Positions 18,763-27,304 of a stretch of DNA of 64,000 bases are shown here, one piece after another. The notes below the pieces were generated by a model. That model ran no database searches. It was not told the DNA's origin and saw nothing but the letters and a program-made list of their open reading frames with translations. Positions within the stretch are counted from its first letter, which is position 1; each line of letters begins with the position of its first letter. This DNA is from Polyangiaceae bacterium (lineage in GTDB: Bacteria > Myxococcota_A > Polyangia > Polyangiales > Polyangiaceae), in the NCBI GenBank assembly GCA_025936045.1, contig JAICUB010000007.1:1-64000 (forward strand), read 5' to 3'. The position numbers were made by a program, and so were the translations under genes.

Positions 18763-19899
18763 ATGCATCCAGTTCTAGTCCTCGGTGCCGGCAAGATCGG
18801 GCGAACCATCGCGTGCTTGCTCGCCGCGACGGAGGATTACGAGGTCACGCTCGCGGAGAAGAGCGAAGCCGCGCTCCGGCATCTCCGGCGCACACCGCGC
18901 GTGCGGGCGCTCGTGCTCGACGCGACCGATCCGACGGCCCTCGCGAGCGCGATGAGCGGCCAAGCAAGCGTCGTCTCGGCGCTCGCCTATGCCCACAACC
19001 CGCTCGTAGCCGAGGTCGCGCTCGAGCGCGGCGCGAGCTACTTCGATCTCACCGAGGATCGGGAGACGACCCGGCGCGTTCGAGCGGTCGCGGAGCGTGC
19101 GCGGAGCGGCCAGGTGTTCGTCCCGCAATGCGGTCTGGCGCCGGGCTTCATCTCGATCGTCGCGCACGAGCTCACGCGCGGCTTCGACCGGCTCGACAGC
19201 GTGTTCATGCGCGTCGGCGCGCTGCCGCGCTTTCCGTCGAACTTCCTCAAATACAACCTGACTTGGTCGACCGACGGGCTCATCAACGAATACTGTAACC
19301 CTTGCGAAGCGATCCACGAGGGCGTCCTCCGCGAGGTGCTGCCGCTCGAGGGCCTCGAACATTTCTGGCTCGACGGCGTGCGCTACGAGGCGTTCAACAC
19401 CTCGGGCGGCCTCGGCAGCTTGTGTGAAACGCTCGCGGGCAAGGTGCGGGAGCTCAACTACAAGACGATCCGGTACCAAGGTCATCGCGACTACATGGCG
19501 TTCCTGCTCACCGAGCTCCGGCTGAGCGAAGAGCGCGCGCTCACCAAGCAAATCCTCGAGCGCGCCGTGCCGGTGACATTTCAAGACACGGTCGTCACGT
19601 TCAGCACGGTCTCCGGCTGGCGCAACGGGCAGCTCGTCCAGGTGAGCGACGCGCGCCGGATCGTGAACACCGTCGTGCACGGCGAAAACTTCAGCGCCAT
19701 CCAGGTCACGACCGCCGCGGGTCTATGCGGGATGCTCGACTTGCATCGCGAGGGCGCCCTCGGGGATCGCGGCTTCGTCCGGCAGGAAGAAGTACGGCTC
19801 GACGCATTTCTCGGCAATCGCTTCGGCGAATATTACCGGGCGCCGAACGCGAGCCACTTCAGCTTGGCCATGGCCGAGCTCGGCTCGGTGCCGCCATGA
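18763..19899 (+). CDS. Saccharopine dehydrogenase-family protein (lysine catabolism)
   Basis: NAD(P)-dependent oxidoreductase of 378 residues. ATG 18763 places the Rossmann motif LVLGAGKIGRTIA at residues 4-16. The sequence LVLDATDP, QCGLAPGFISIVAHEL and the GGLGSLCETL/YKTIRYQGHRDYM segments match the saccharopine dehydrogenase (glutamate-forming) / L-lysine dehydrogenase group. In lysine breakdown it would produce 2-aminoadipate semialdehyde, the substrate of the next gene. Its stop overlaps the ALDH7 start (ATGA), so they form a coupled pair. Whether the substrate is saccharopine or lysine itself cannot be read from the sequence. Confidence 0.88.
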   Translation: MHPVLVLGAGKIGRTIACLLAATEDYEVTLAEKSEAALRHLRRTPRVRALVLDATDPTALASAMSGQASVVSALAYAHNPLVAEVALERGASYFDLTEDRETTRRVRAVAERARSGQVFVPQCGLAPGFISIVAHELTRGFDRLDSVFMRVGALPRFPSNFLKYNLTWSTDGLINEYCNPCEAIHEGVLREVLPLEGLEHFWLDGVRYEAFNTSGGLGSLCETLAGKVRELNYKTIRYQGHRDYMAFLLTELRLSEERALTKQILERAVPVTFQDTVVTFSTVSGWRNGQLVQVSDARRIVNTVVHGENFSAIQVTTAAGLCGMLDLHREGALGDRGFVRQEEVRLDAFLGNRFGEYYRAPNASHFSLAMAELGSVPP

Positions 19900-21443
19900 G
19901 CACGGCTCGCGCGGCCGCGGAGGCGCTCGAGCGGCTCGGCGTACCCATCGGCGCGGGCGGAATCGCCATCGGTCCGCGCTTCGGAGCCGGGCGCGGCGCG
20001 GAGCTCACGGTCACGAGCCCCATCGATGGCGCGCCGATCGGGGAACTTTACGCGGCCTCGGCCGCCGAAGTGAGCGAAGCCGTCGACGCGAGCGCGCGCG
20101 CGTTCACGACCTGGCGCCTCGTGCCGGCGCCGCGACGCGGTGAGCTCGTGCGCCGCCTCGCGGAGCTCCTGCGCGGTCACAAAGAGGAGCTCGCGACGCT
20201 CGTGACGCTCGAGGTCGGCAAAATCGGCGAAGAAGCGCGCGGTGAAGTCCAAGAGATGATCGACATGGCAGACTTCGCGGTCGGCTTGAGTCGCCAGCTC
20301 ACGGGGCTCACCATCGCGAGCGAACGGCCGCACCACCGTCTGACCGAGCAGTGGCACCCGCTCGGACCCGTCGGCGTCATCACGGCCTTCAATTTCCCCG
20401 TCGCAGTGTGGGCGTGGAACGCCGCGCTCGCGCTCGTGTGCGGCGATCCGGTGCTGTGGAAGCCTTCGGAAAAGGCGCCGCTCTGTGCCCTCGCGTGCCA
20501 TGCGCTCGCGGTCCGCGCGGCGAGCGAGCTCGGCGACGTTCCGGACGGGCTCTTTTCGCTCGCCATCGGCCGCGCCGAGGTGGGTGAAGCGCTCGCCGGC
20601 TCGAGCAAGCTGCCGCTCGTTTCCGCGACGGGGTCCGTTCGCATGGGGCGCGCCGTGGCCGGAGCCGTCGCGTCGCGTCTCGGCCGCTCGCTGCTCGAGC
20701 TCGGCGGCAACAACGCGATGATCGTCGCACCGAGCGCAAGGCTCGAGCTCGCGGTGCGCGCCGCGCTCTTCGCGGCCGCGGGCACGGCGGGCCAACGCTG
20801 CACCTCGTTACGCCGCTTGATCGCGCACGAGAGCGTCGCCCACGCGCTGCTCGCGGAGCTCGAACGCGCCTTTGCGCGCGTCCCCGTGGGCGATCCCCGC
20901 GTGCCCGGCACGCTGGTCGGACCCCTGATCGATCGCGCGGCGCTCGACGCCATGCAAAGCGCACTCGCCACGGCACGCGACCAGGGCGGCCGCGTGCACG
21001 GCGGCGAGCTCGTCACCACGGGCGTGCCCGCGGGCGGCGCCTACGTGCGCCCCGCGCTCGTCGAAATCGAACCGAGCGCCCCCATCGTCCAGGTCGAGAC
21101 CTTCGCGCCGATCCTTTACGTCTCGCGTTATCGCACGCTCGACGAGGCGATCGCCCTCCAAAACGGCGTACCGCAAGGGCTCGCGAGCGCCATCATCACG
21201 GACGACCTGCGCGAAGCCGAGCGTTTCTGCTCGGCGAGCGGCTCCGACTGCGGCATCGCCAACGTCAACATCGGCACGAGCGGGGCGGAAATCGGCGGCG
21301 CTTTCGGCGGTGAAAAGGAGACGGGCGGCGGGCGTGAATCCGGCTCCGACGCTTGGAAGAACTACATGCGCCGCGCCACCAACACCGTCAACTACGGTGA
21401 TGATTTGCCACTCGCTCAGGGCGTACGCTTCGAGTTGGAGTGA
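19896..21443 (+). CDS. Aldehyde dehydrogenase family 7 (2-aminoadipate semialdehyde / P6C dehydrogenase)
   Basis: Oxidises 2-aminoadipate 6-semialdehyde (in equilibrium with piperideine-6-carboxylate) to 2-aminoadipate with NAD(P)+. 515 residues from ATG 19896. Landmarks: VITAFNFPVAVWAWNAAL (oxyanion Asn), KPSEKAPL, LLELGGNNAMI (general-base Glu), GTAGQRCTSLRR (catalytic Cys) and the ALDH7-specific tail GRESGSDAWKNYMRRATNT plus VNYG. That tail separates it from other ALDHs. It overlaps saccharopine dehydrogenase by 4 bases, which fits consecutive steps of lysine degradation. A metallopeptidase gene follows after 31 bases and seems unrelated. Confidence 0.92.
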   Translation: MSTARAAAEALERLGVPIGAGGIAIGPRFGAGRGAELTVTSPIDGAPIGELYAASAAEVSEAVDASARAFTTWRLVPAPRRGELVRRLAELLRGHKEELATLVTLEVGKIGEEARGEVQEMIDMADFAVGLSRQLTGLTIASERPHHRLTEQWHPLGPVGVITAFNFPVAVWAWNAALALVCGDPVLWKPSEKAPLCALACHALAVRAASELGDVPDGLFSLAIGRAEVGEALAGSSKLPLVSATGSVRMGRAVAGAVASRLGRSLLELGGNNAMIVAPSARLELAVRAALFAAAGTAGQRCTSLRRLIAHESVAHALLAELERAFARVPVGDPRVPGTLVGPLIDRAALDAMQSALATARDQGGRVHGGELVTTGVPAGGAYVRPALVEIEPSAPIVQVETFAPILYVSRYRTLDEAIALQNGVPQGLASAIITDDLREAERFCSASGSDCGIANVNIGTSGAEIGGAFGGEKETGGGRESGSDAWKNYMRRATNTVNYGDDLPLAQGVRFELE

Positions 21444-21474
21444 GACCAATTCGCGCTAGCTTTGGCTTCGCAGC

Positions 21475-22434
21475 ATGCCTGCGCTCACGCGAAACCGGCT
21501 CGTCGTCGCGTTCTTGGCGCTCGGGGTCGCGTGTTCGGCCGCGTTCGCGCGGCGCGCGGGCGCACGTGACGCCTGGCCGCGCCGAGTGCGCGAACGGCCC
21601 GAGCGCGCCGGTAACGCCAAGCTCGAGATCGCCGTCGAGCCGGGACGTCTCGCCGTCGACGATCCGACGCTCACACGGCTGATCGGGGACTCCGCGCGCG
21701 CGCTCGGCAGCTACTACGGCACGCTGCCGTTTTCGACGGCGCGCGTCGTCGTCACGCCCGTGAACGAGGGCCATATCAAAGGCAGCACGCGCTGTGCTGG
21801 GGGGATCGGACGCGTGAGCTTGCGCGTGGCACCCGGCGTCACAGCGGCGGATTTTCGCAGCGACTGGGTCGTCACTCACGAGCTCTTGCACGTCGCGTTC
21901 ACCTCGCTCGACGACGACAGCACGACGCACGAGTGGGTCGGCGAAGGCCTCTCGAGCTACGTCGAGCCGCTCGTCCGCGTGCGAGCCGGCACGCTCGACG
22001 AGCGTGCGCTCTGGCGCGACCTCGTGCGCGATTCCCCGCAGGGCTTACCGGAAGCCGGCGACCAGGGACTCGACCGCACCCACACCTGGGGACGCACCTA
22101 TTGGGGCGGAGCACTCTTCTGGCTCGAGGTCGATCTCCTCGTTCGCGAGCGGACGCAAAACCGGAGGAGCATCCGCGACGTCCTGCGTGCGGTCGCAGCG
22201 ACCGGCGCGAACGTCTGCGTCGATTGGCCCATGGCGCGCCTCATCGCGACCGGTGACGCCGCCACCGGCACCCACGTCCTCGCGGACGTTTACGCGGCGC
22301 GCGCCCTCACGAACGCCGCACCGGACCTCGCCGCATGGTGGCGCAAGCTCGGCGTCGCGCCCGGCGGTCGCAGCGTCGTCTTCGATGAGGCCGCGCCTTG
22401 GGCCGAAACGCGCCGCCGCATGACGCGCGATTGA
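21475..22434 (+). CDS. Secreted gluzincin-type metallopeptidase
   Basis: 319 residues from ATG 21475. An N-terminal hydrophobic segment (RLVVAFLALGVACSAAFA) acts as signal peptide or anchor; the Cys in GVACSA could be a lipobox but is not ideal. The zinc site is HELLHVAF near residue 140, followed 17 residues later by the Glu of WVGEGLSSYVEP, the HExxH...E arrangement of M1/M61-like peptidases. The rest (WGGALFWLEVDLL, DWPMARLIATGD) resembles the helical domain of those enzymes. Substrate is unknown. It is shorter than typical aminopeptidases, so it probably represents an isolated catalytic domain. Confidence 0.75.
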   Translation: MPALTRNRLVVAFLALGVACSAAFARRAGARDAWPRRVRERPERAGNAKLEIAVEPGRLAVDDPTLTRLIGDSARALGSYYGTLPFSTARVVVTPVNEGHIKGSTRCAGGIGRVSLRVAPGVTAADFRSDWVVTHELLHVAFTSLDDDSTTHEWVGEGLSSYVEPLVRVRAGTLDERALWRDLVRDSPQGLPEAGDQGLDRTHTWGRTYWGGALFWLEVDLLVRERTQNRRSIRDVLRAVAATGANVCVDWPMARLIATGDAATGTHVLADVYAARALTNAAPDLAAWWRKLGVAPGGRSVVFDEAAPWAETRRRMTRD

Positions 22435-22458
22435 GCCCACCCCTCCCCTCGACCACTC

Positions 22459-23439
22459 TCACTCCCCTTCCTCCCCCGCTCCTCCCGCTCTCACCACGTC
22501 CTCATTCTTGATCTTGTCGACCTTCATCCCCCGCGCGCGCTTCGTCATCGTCTCCATCAGGTCGTCGAAGCTCGGCAGCTCGCCCTTGACGAAGCGCAAC
22601 GGATTCACGCGCGAGACGACGAAGCTCTTCAAATAAGGGCTCGTGAGGCCGCGCTCCTTGAGCTTCGCGACGGCGTCGTTCACCGCGTCGTCGAGGCCGA
22701 TGAGCACGTCGGCGCGACGTTCGCGCTCGGGCAGTGAGTCGCCGAGCGTGCCCTCGACCCACGCGTCCACCTTGCGGAGCGCCGGATGGTACGCCCCGCC
22801 CGCGAGACGGCCGCGCTTTTCGTAGGCGAAGCCGAGCGTGACGAGCGCAGACTCTTCGAATTCGAGCTCGTAGCTGCTCTCCGTTTTACTGGAGAACTTG
22901 ACGAGCTCGCGGTACATGCGCGCGACCTCGAGCGCGCGCTCGCGCAGCGCATGCGCCTTCTCGATGTTGAGCGCGAGGATTTGATACGCGACTTCACGCT
23001 CGGGAACGATGAGCGCGACGATGGAGCTTGCGCCGAGCTCGCGCAGCGCCGTGAGGCGGTGATTGCCGTTCGGCGTCCAATATTTGCCCTCCGCGGCGAC
23101 CGCGATGATGGGGTCGAGGAAGCGCTTGGTCTTGTCCATCGCGCGCGTGAGCCGACGCACGTGCGCGTCACTCACGTCGCGCTGGAACGGCGTCGGCTCG
23201 ACCCGGTCGAGGGGCAACGCCGCGAACAGCAGCGGATGCCCCCCGAGCGGCTCGCGATAACGCGCCAAAACGGCGCCGCCGTCCGCTTCGACACGCGCGG
23301 CGAGCTCATCGAGCGCTCCCGTTTCGGGAACGACGGCGAGCTCGGGCGCGCGTAGCTCCGTGGGCTCGAGCTTCACGCCGCGACGGCGCTTGGTCCCGGG
23401 CTTCTTGGGAGCGCTTTTCGCTTTTTTCTTCGCGGCCAA
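22459..23439 (-). CDS. ParB/sulfiredoxin-fold nuclease-like protein
   Basis: 326 residues. A Lys/Arg-rich N-terminus (MAAKKKAKSAPKK) suggests nucleic-acid contact. Residues about 70-165 carry the ParB N-terminal fold: LPLDRVEPTPFQRDVSDAHV, then GKYWTPNGNHRLTALRELGA with the GxHR signature, then VPEREVAYQILALNIEKAH. Unlike chromosomal ParB there is no recognisable parS-binding helix-turn-helix and no ParA neighbour. Similar stand-alone ParB-like proteins occur in regulation and mobile elements. The C-terminal half is helical and unassigned. It is 5 bases downstream of nothing on its strand start side except the Spy-like gene end at 23445, so the Spy-like lipoprotein, YCII and this gene may be one leftward transcript. 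Confidence 0.7.
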   Translation of the reverse strand: MAAKKKAKSAPKKPGTKRRRGVKLEPTELRAPELAVVPETGALDELAARVEADGGAVLARYREPLGGHPLLFAALPLDRVEPTPFQRDVSDAHVRRLTRAMDKTKRFLDPIIAVAAEGKYWTPNGNHRLTALRELGASSIVALIVPEREVAYQILALNIEKAHALRERALEVARMYRELVKFSSKTESSYELEFEESALVTLGFAYEKRGRLAGGAYHPALRKVDAWVEGTLGDSLPERERRADVLIGLDDAVNDAVAKLKERGLTSPYLKSFVVSRVNPLRFVKGELPSFDDLMETMTKRARGMKVDKIKNEDVVRAGGAGEEGE

Positions 23440-23444
23440 GCCGC

Positions 23445-24596
23445 TCAGCCGCCTGCTGCCTCGGGCATGTCGGGGTCGCCCGCGTGAGCGCGCACGTGCT
23501 CGGCGAACTTGGTGCGCTGCTCCGGCGTGAGCACGCTGAGCACCGTCTGCACGAAATCGACACGGCTCTTGGCCATGGTCTTGATCATGTCGGGCCCCAT
23601 GCTGCCGACGCCCGCCTTCTTGGCGTCGAACTTGTCGCCTTGGAACGCCGTGCCGATGGCGTCGAGGTGCTTCATGCCGGCGTCCATCTTGCTCTTCATG
23701 GTCGCCTGCTGCGCCTTCATTTGCGCGTCGAGCTTCGTCTGGAGCTTTTGCTTCTGCTCGGGAGTGAGCGCGAGCTCTTCACCGAGCTTCTCGAGCGGGC
23801 CGCCGCCCATGCCGGGACCCATTTCGTGCTCGTGACCGGGCCCGCCCATGCCCGGACCGTGCTCGTGACCGGGGCCGCCGGGAGCGGCAGCGCCCGGAGC
23901 GGCAGCGCCCGGAGCGGCAGCGCCGGAAGCGGCAGCAGCGGGAGCACCCATGCCTGGAGCGTGTTCGTGACCGGGGCCGCCCATGCCCGGGCCGTGCTCG
24001 CCGGGACCGCCATGCTCGTGGCCCATCGCCAGCATGTGCTCGTGCATTTGCTTGCCGTGCTCTTTGATTGCCTCGACGAGCTTCTTTCGCTGCTCGGGCT
24101 CGAGGGTCTTATACAGGCGATTCATCGCATCCTGCATGGCCGGGGTCGTTCCGGCGATCGCGTCGCCGATGGCCTTGATGTCCGCATCCGTCTTCGCCCT
24201 GTCGACCTTGCCGGCGGCGACACCGTCGGCCACGTCGGAGAGGAGCTTCTGGTGCGGCTCCTTCGCGGCGTCTTTCACCTTGGACAGGTCGGTCTCGATA
24301 CCCTCGATCGCCGTCTTCTGCTCGGGCTTCAGCTCGAAGGAGTCGAGCGTCATGATGAACATGTCGACCATCGTGTGGCCGTGATGCTTCGGCTGCGGCG
24401 CGGGCGCGGCCGCGGGCGCCGGCGCCGGCGCGGGTGCCGACGCCGAGGCAACCGGGGTGGGAGCAGGCGCGGGCGGCGGGGCCGCGGGGGGCGGCGGCGG
24501 GGCGGCGGGGGGTTGCTCACTGCCGCCACAGGCCGGCAGCGCCGACAATGCGAGTACGACGAGTAGGGCCTGACGCGAACCGATCGCTTTTCTCAT
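23445..24596 (-). CDS. Spy-like lipoprotein with His/Met/Gly-rich metal-binding linker
   Basis: 383-residue lipoprotein; ATG 24596 follows ACGGAGAA at good spacing. Lipobox ALPAC near residue 23, then a Pro/Ala tether to about 68. Two helical LTxxQ-like blocks are visible: about 76-185 (FELKPEQKTAIEGIE, TLEPEQRKKLVEAIKEHG) and about 265-375 (LALTPEQKQKLQTKL, VLTPEQRTKFAEHVR). Between them lies a repeat-built linker (GHEHGGPGEHGPGMGGPGHE, PGAAA copies) with about a dozen His and many Met/Gly. Spy/CpxP/CnrX relatives are periplasmic chaperones or metal sensors; the linker suggests nickel, cobalt or copper binding. Metal identity is an inference. The ParB-like gene ends 5 bases away on the same strand. 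Confidence 0.8.
   Translation of the reverse strand: MRKAIGSRQALLVVLALSALPACGGSEQPPAAPPPPPAAPPPAPAPTPVASASAPAPAPAPAAAPAPQPKHHGHTMVDMFIMTLDSFELKPEQKTAIEGIETDLSKVKDAAKEPHQKLLSDVADGVAAGKVDRAKTDADIKAIGDAIAGTTPAMQDAMNRLYKTLEPEQRKKLVEAIKEHGKQMHEHMLAMGHEHGGPGEHGPGMGGPGHEHAPGMGAPAAAASGAAAPGAAAPGAAAPGGPGHEHGPGMGGPGHEHEMGPGMGGGPLEKLGEELALTPEQKQKLQTKLDAQMKAQQATMKSKMDAGMKHLDAIGTAFQGDKFDAKKAGVGSMGPDMIKTMAKSRVDFVQTVLSVLTPEQRTKFAEHVRAHAGDPDMPEAAGG
23881..23925 (-). repeat. 15-bp tandem repeat (PGAAA) in the Spy-like linker
   Basis: Three units of GGAGCGGCAGCGCCC (plus strand) at 23881, 23896 and 23911, followed by degenerate copies to about 23940. They are flanked on both sides by near-identical stretches encoding GPGMGGPGHEH, so the linker seems to have grown by duplication. 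Confidence 0.75.
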
Positions 24597-24618
24597 GGTG
24601 TTCTCCGTTATGTTTGTT

Positions 24619-24954
24619 TCAAGTGCCGGGCATCGGGATGAGCTCGGTGATCTCGATGAAGCCGTCTGGCGTCATGAAGTGAGGGTGTCCCTTGAGTGAG
24701 GCGCCGAGGGCTTCCATCGATTCCGCTTGAAGAACCGAGTAGCCGCCGAGATCATTTTTCGTGGGGGAAGCGCCGCTGTTCGTCACGCGCAGGCTCTTGC
24801 CGAGCGGCCCACCCATGTCGACGATCGAGCCCGCGCTCTTCTTGCTCCAAGCCGTCCATGCGTCCATGCCGGCCTTCTGCTGCTCGGGCGTTGCCTTCAT
24901 CATCTGTTCGAACGCCGCAGCCGGTGCCCTGTACAGAACGAGAAACTTCTTCAT
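24619..24954 (-). CDS. YCII-related domain protein
   Basis: 111 residues from ATG 24954 (MKKFLVLYRAP), which has AAAGGGAA upstream; an ATG 18 bases further up is less likely. The fold is the small alpha/beta YCII/DGPF type: KKFLVLYRAP strand, a helix with QMMKATPEQQKAGMDAW, then GGYSVLQAESMEAL and GHPHFMTPDGFIEITELIP. Proteins of this group are related to muconolactone isomerase-like enzymes and often sit near ECF sigma factors; none is adjacent here. Enzymatic role unknown. The gene is 22 bases upstream of the Spy-like lipoprotein on the same strand. Confidence 0.8.
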   Translation of the reverse strand: MKKFLVLYRAPAAAFEQMMKATPEQQKAGMDAWTAWSKKSAGSIVDMGGPLGKSLRVTNSGASPTKNDLGGYSVLQAESMEALGASLKGHPHFMTPDGFIEITELIPMPGT

Positions 24955-25077
24955 GCGATTTCCCTTTCGCAAAGCTCACAACGAGCGAGACGGGCCAAAC
25001 CCTAGCTCCGACCGGTCGCACAACGCCAGCGCGCTTTTCGTCGCGAAACGCTACAGCGTGGAGCCGAGGTCACGAGC

Positions 25078-26742
25078 TCAAGGCGCGGACGGTCCGCTCT
25101 GTCCTGCGTCGTCGAGACCCCAGCACTCGACGCTCATGTCGGTATGGAGCCCGCAGCTGTGCGCACCGCCGGCCGACACCTGTAGAAACGTACTGCCCGC
25201 CGGCGCGTCGGTGCGGCCGTCGGCCGAATTGCCCCAACAAGCCACGGTATCGTCGCCACGGACGGCACACGCGTGTTCGATACCGACGGAAACCGACTTG
25301 AACGTCCCACTCGGTTGGCTGCCGTGCGTGAGCCCCCAACAGCTGAGTCTGTCGTCGTCGCGGATGCCGCACACTCCCCAATAGCCCGCGTCGATGCTCT
25401 TGAACTTCTCGCCGGCCGGCGGGTCCGTCTGTCCGTACATGTCGTCGCCCCAGCAAGTCACGGCGCCGTCCGCGTCGAGCGCACACGCGAAATAAAAGCC
25501 CACGGTCACCTGCACGAAATTCTGCCCGTCGGGCGCGTCGAGCTCGCCGTGGTCACCTTGCCCCCAGCACGCAATCGCGCCCTGCGCAGTGACGCCACAG
25601 CTCGAGCTGAAGCCACCGGCGCTCACGTCGATGAACGTCCCGTCGGGCGGTGTGCTCTCGCCGAATCCGTTGTCGCCCCAACACGTGACACCGCCGTCGG
25701 CGCGCAAGCCGCACAGGTGGTAGACGGCGCCGTCGATCGTCTCGAGCAAGTCGCCCGTCGGATCGGACTGCCCCCAGTCGTCGCTGCCCCAGCAGTACAC
25801 GGTGTGATTACCGCGCAACGCGCAGGTGTTCGCCTCCGTGGCCGTGACGCCGATGTAGCGCGTGCGCTCGCAGTGGTCCCCCGTGTGCAGGGGCGTGCAA
25901 TCGCAGGTGATGTTCGTGCCGTCGGTGTGGCACGTCCCGTCGTTCAGGCAGGGGTTCGGATCGCAGCCGGAGATTTCGGTTTCGCAGCTCGTGCCCGAGT
26001 AGCCGTCCGGACAAGTGCACACGAAGCCGTCGATGCCGTCCGCGCAGGTGCCGCCGTGCTGGCAGGGGTTCGGCATGCAATCGTCGATGTTTTGCGAGCA
26101 ATCCGTACCCTTGAAGCCCGGAGCGCAGGTGCAGAGGAACGTCGCCACCGCGCTCGTGCAAGCGGCTCCGTTGCGGCACGGATTCGGCTGACAGGGGTCG
26201 CCTGCCGTTTCGCACGTCTTGCCGGTGAAGCCCGGCATGCACGTGCAAAGGTAGTCGTTCACGCGGTCGCTGCACGTGCCGCCGTTGAGGCACGGTTCCC
26301 GCGCGCAATCATCGACGTTCGTCGCGCAGCGTTCGCCCGAGAACCCGGCTGCGCACGTGCAGCGCGGCCCGTTCGCACCCTCGACGCAGTGTCCGGCGTT
26401 TTCGCAGCGCAGCGAGGCGCAGCTCGGCGGCGTCGAGGGCTCGCCGCCTTCGCCGCTGTCACCGGTGCCCGGTCCCTGACCCGCCTCGCTCGTCGTGCCT
26501 CCGCTACCGGCATCGACTCGACCCGCGCTGCCGCCCGACGTTCCGCCGGCGCGTCCCCCTCTTCCGGCAGTCGGATGACCGCCCGCGGCAGGGCCCGTGT
26601 CGCCCTCTCCGCCTTCACCGCCAAGAGCACCGCTGCCGCCCGCGCCGGCTTGCCGCGATGAAAAATCGTTGCCGCTGCAACCACCCGCGGCGGCGACGAA
26701 GAACGAGGCGAGCGCGAGCGGCGGGAGCAGCGGAAGGCGCAT
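25078..26742 (-). CDS. Surface lipoprotein with five EGF-like and several RCC1-like repeats
   Basis: 554 residues from ATG 26742. Signal peptide with lipobox AAGGC near residue 22, then a Gly/Ser/Thr tether to about residue 105. Residues about 108-295 contain five EGF-like domains, each with six cysteines (for example CENAGHCVEGANGPRC, CLNGGTCSDRVNDYLC, CQHGGTCADGIDGFVC); some carry the Asp/Asn pattern of calcium-binding EGF (NVDDC, NIDDC). Residues about 300-554 are RCC1/BIIP-like propeller blades marked by repeated CGL/CAL...VTCWGD...G. This domain order is common in predatory myxobacteria and suggests binding of other cells or matrix. It stands alone, convergent-free, with hemerythrin genes upstream on the same strand. 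Confidence 0.88.
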   Translation of the reverse strand: MRLPLLPPLALASFFVAAAGGCSGNDFSSRQAGAGGSGALGGEGGEGDTGPAAGGHPTAGRGGRAGGTSGGSAGRVDAGSGGTTSEAGQGPGTGDSGEGGEPSTPPSCASLRCENAGHCVEGANGPRCTCAAGFSGERCATNVDDCAREPCLNGGTCSDRVNDYLCTCMPGFTGKTCETAGDPCQPNPCRNGAACTSAVATFLCTCAPGFKGTDCSQNIDDCMPNPCQHGGTCADGIDGFVCTCPDGYSGTSCETEISGCDPNPCLNDGTCHTDGTNITCDCTPLHTGDHCERTRYIGVTATEANTCALRGNHTVYCWGSDDWGQSDPTGDLLETIDGAVYHLCGLRADGGVTCWGDNGFGESTPPDGTFIDVSAGGFSSSCGVTAQGAIACWGQGDHGELDAPDGQNFVQVTVGFYFACALDADGAVTCWGDDMYGQTDPPAGEKFKSIDAGYWGVCGIRDDDRLSCWGLTHGSQPSGTFKSVSVGIEHACAVRGDDTVACWGNSADGRTDAPAGSTFLQVSAGGAHSCGLHTDMSVECWGLDDAGQSGPSAP

Positions 26743-26828
26743 TCCGCGAGCCTAGATCCGCCGAGTTTCGGGGTGGTACCCAAACCGCCAGAGCCGACGC
26801 CAGGAGCGATTTAGGGGCACGCGGCCGG

Positions 26829-27281
26829 TCAGTCGGGGCCCGTGCCGTCGTCCCGCAGCACGGCTTCTTGCATGAGGTCCGCTTCTTTGTGCTCGTGGTC
26901 GTGGAATGCCTGGACGAAGCGCGCGGTGGGCTCCGCGAGCTCGGGGCTCGGACCGAGCGCAGTCACCATCGCCCGCAGGCCGTCGAGTCGCTCGAGCATC
27001 ACCGTGTGCTCTTCGCACAGCTCGGCGACACCGTGGGCGAGGCCCGGTCGATCACGAACGAACGCACCGAAGTACGCGTCGCCTTCTTCGAGCGCGAAGT
27101 GAAGCTCGAGATCGACACGCAACGCGGACAGCACCCCGCTCGGGTCGACGTCGGTCCGTCCCGCCGCGAGCGCCGTGTAAAGCTCGGCGACCTCGAGCAG
27201 CGTCGCATCGAGCCGTCCGCGGACGCTCGGCCCCGCACCGGACGGCATGAACAGCGTCGAGACGGTGGCTATTTGCTCCAT
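26829..27281 (-). CDS. Hemerythrin-like HHE-domain protein
   Basis: 150 residues; ATG 27281 is preceded by GGAGGTAG, a strong ribosome-binding site. The four-helix bundle with iron ligands is visible: His in LELHFALEEGDAYF, His in LCEEHTVMLERL, and the His pair plus Glu in FHDHEHKEADLMQ. A first-helix His is not obvious, so the iron site may be incomplete. Hemerythrin domains bind O2 or protect di-iron centres and often handle NO or redox stress. It sits 23 bases downstream of the beta-propeller lipoprotein gene, likely in one transcript. Confidence 0.85.
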   Translation of the reverse strand: MEQIATVSTLFMPSGAGPSVRGRLDATLLEVAELYTALAAGRTDVDPSGVLSALRVDLELHFALEEGDAYFGAFVRDRPGLAHGVAELCEEHTVMLERLDGLRAMVTALGPSPELAEPTARFVQAFHDHEHKEADLMQEAVLRDDGTGPD

Positions 27282-27304
27282 GGCTACCTCCAGCTCTCGC
27301 CCAC

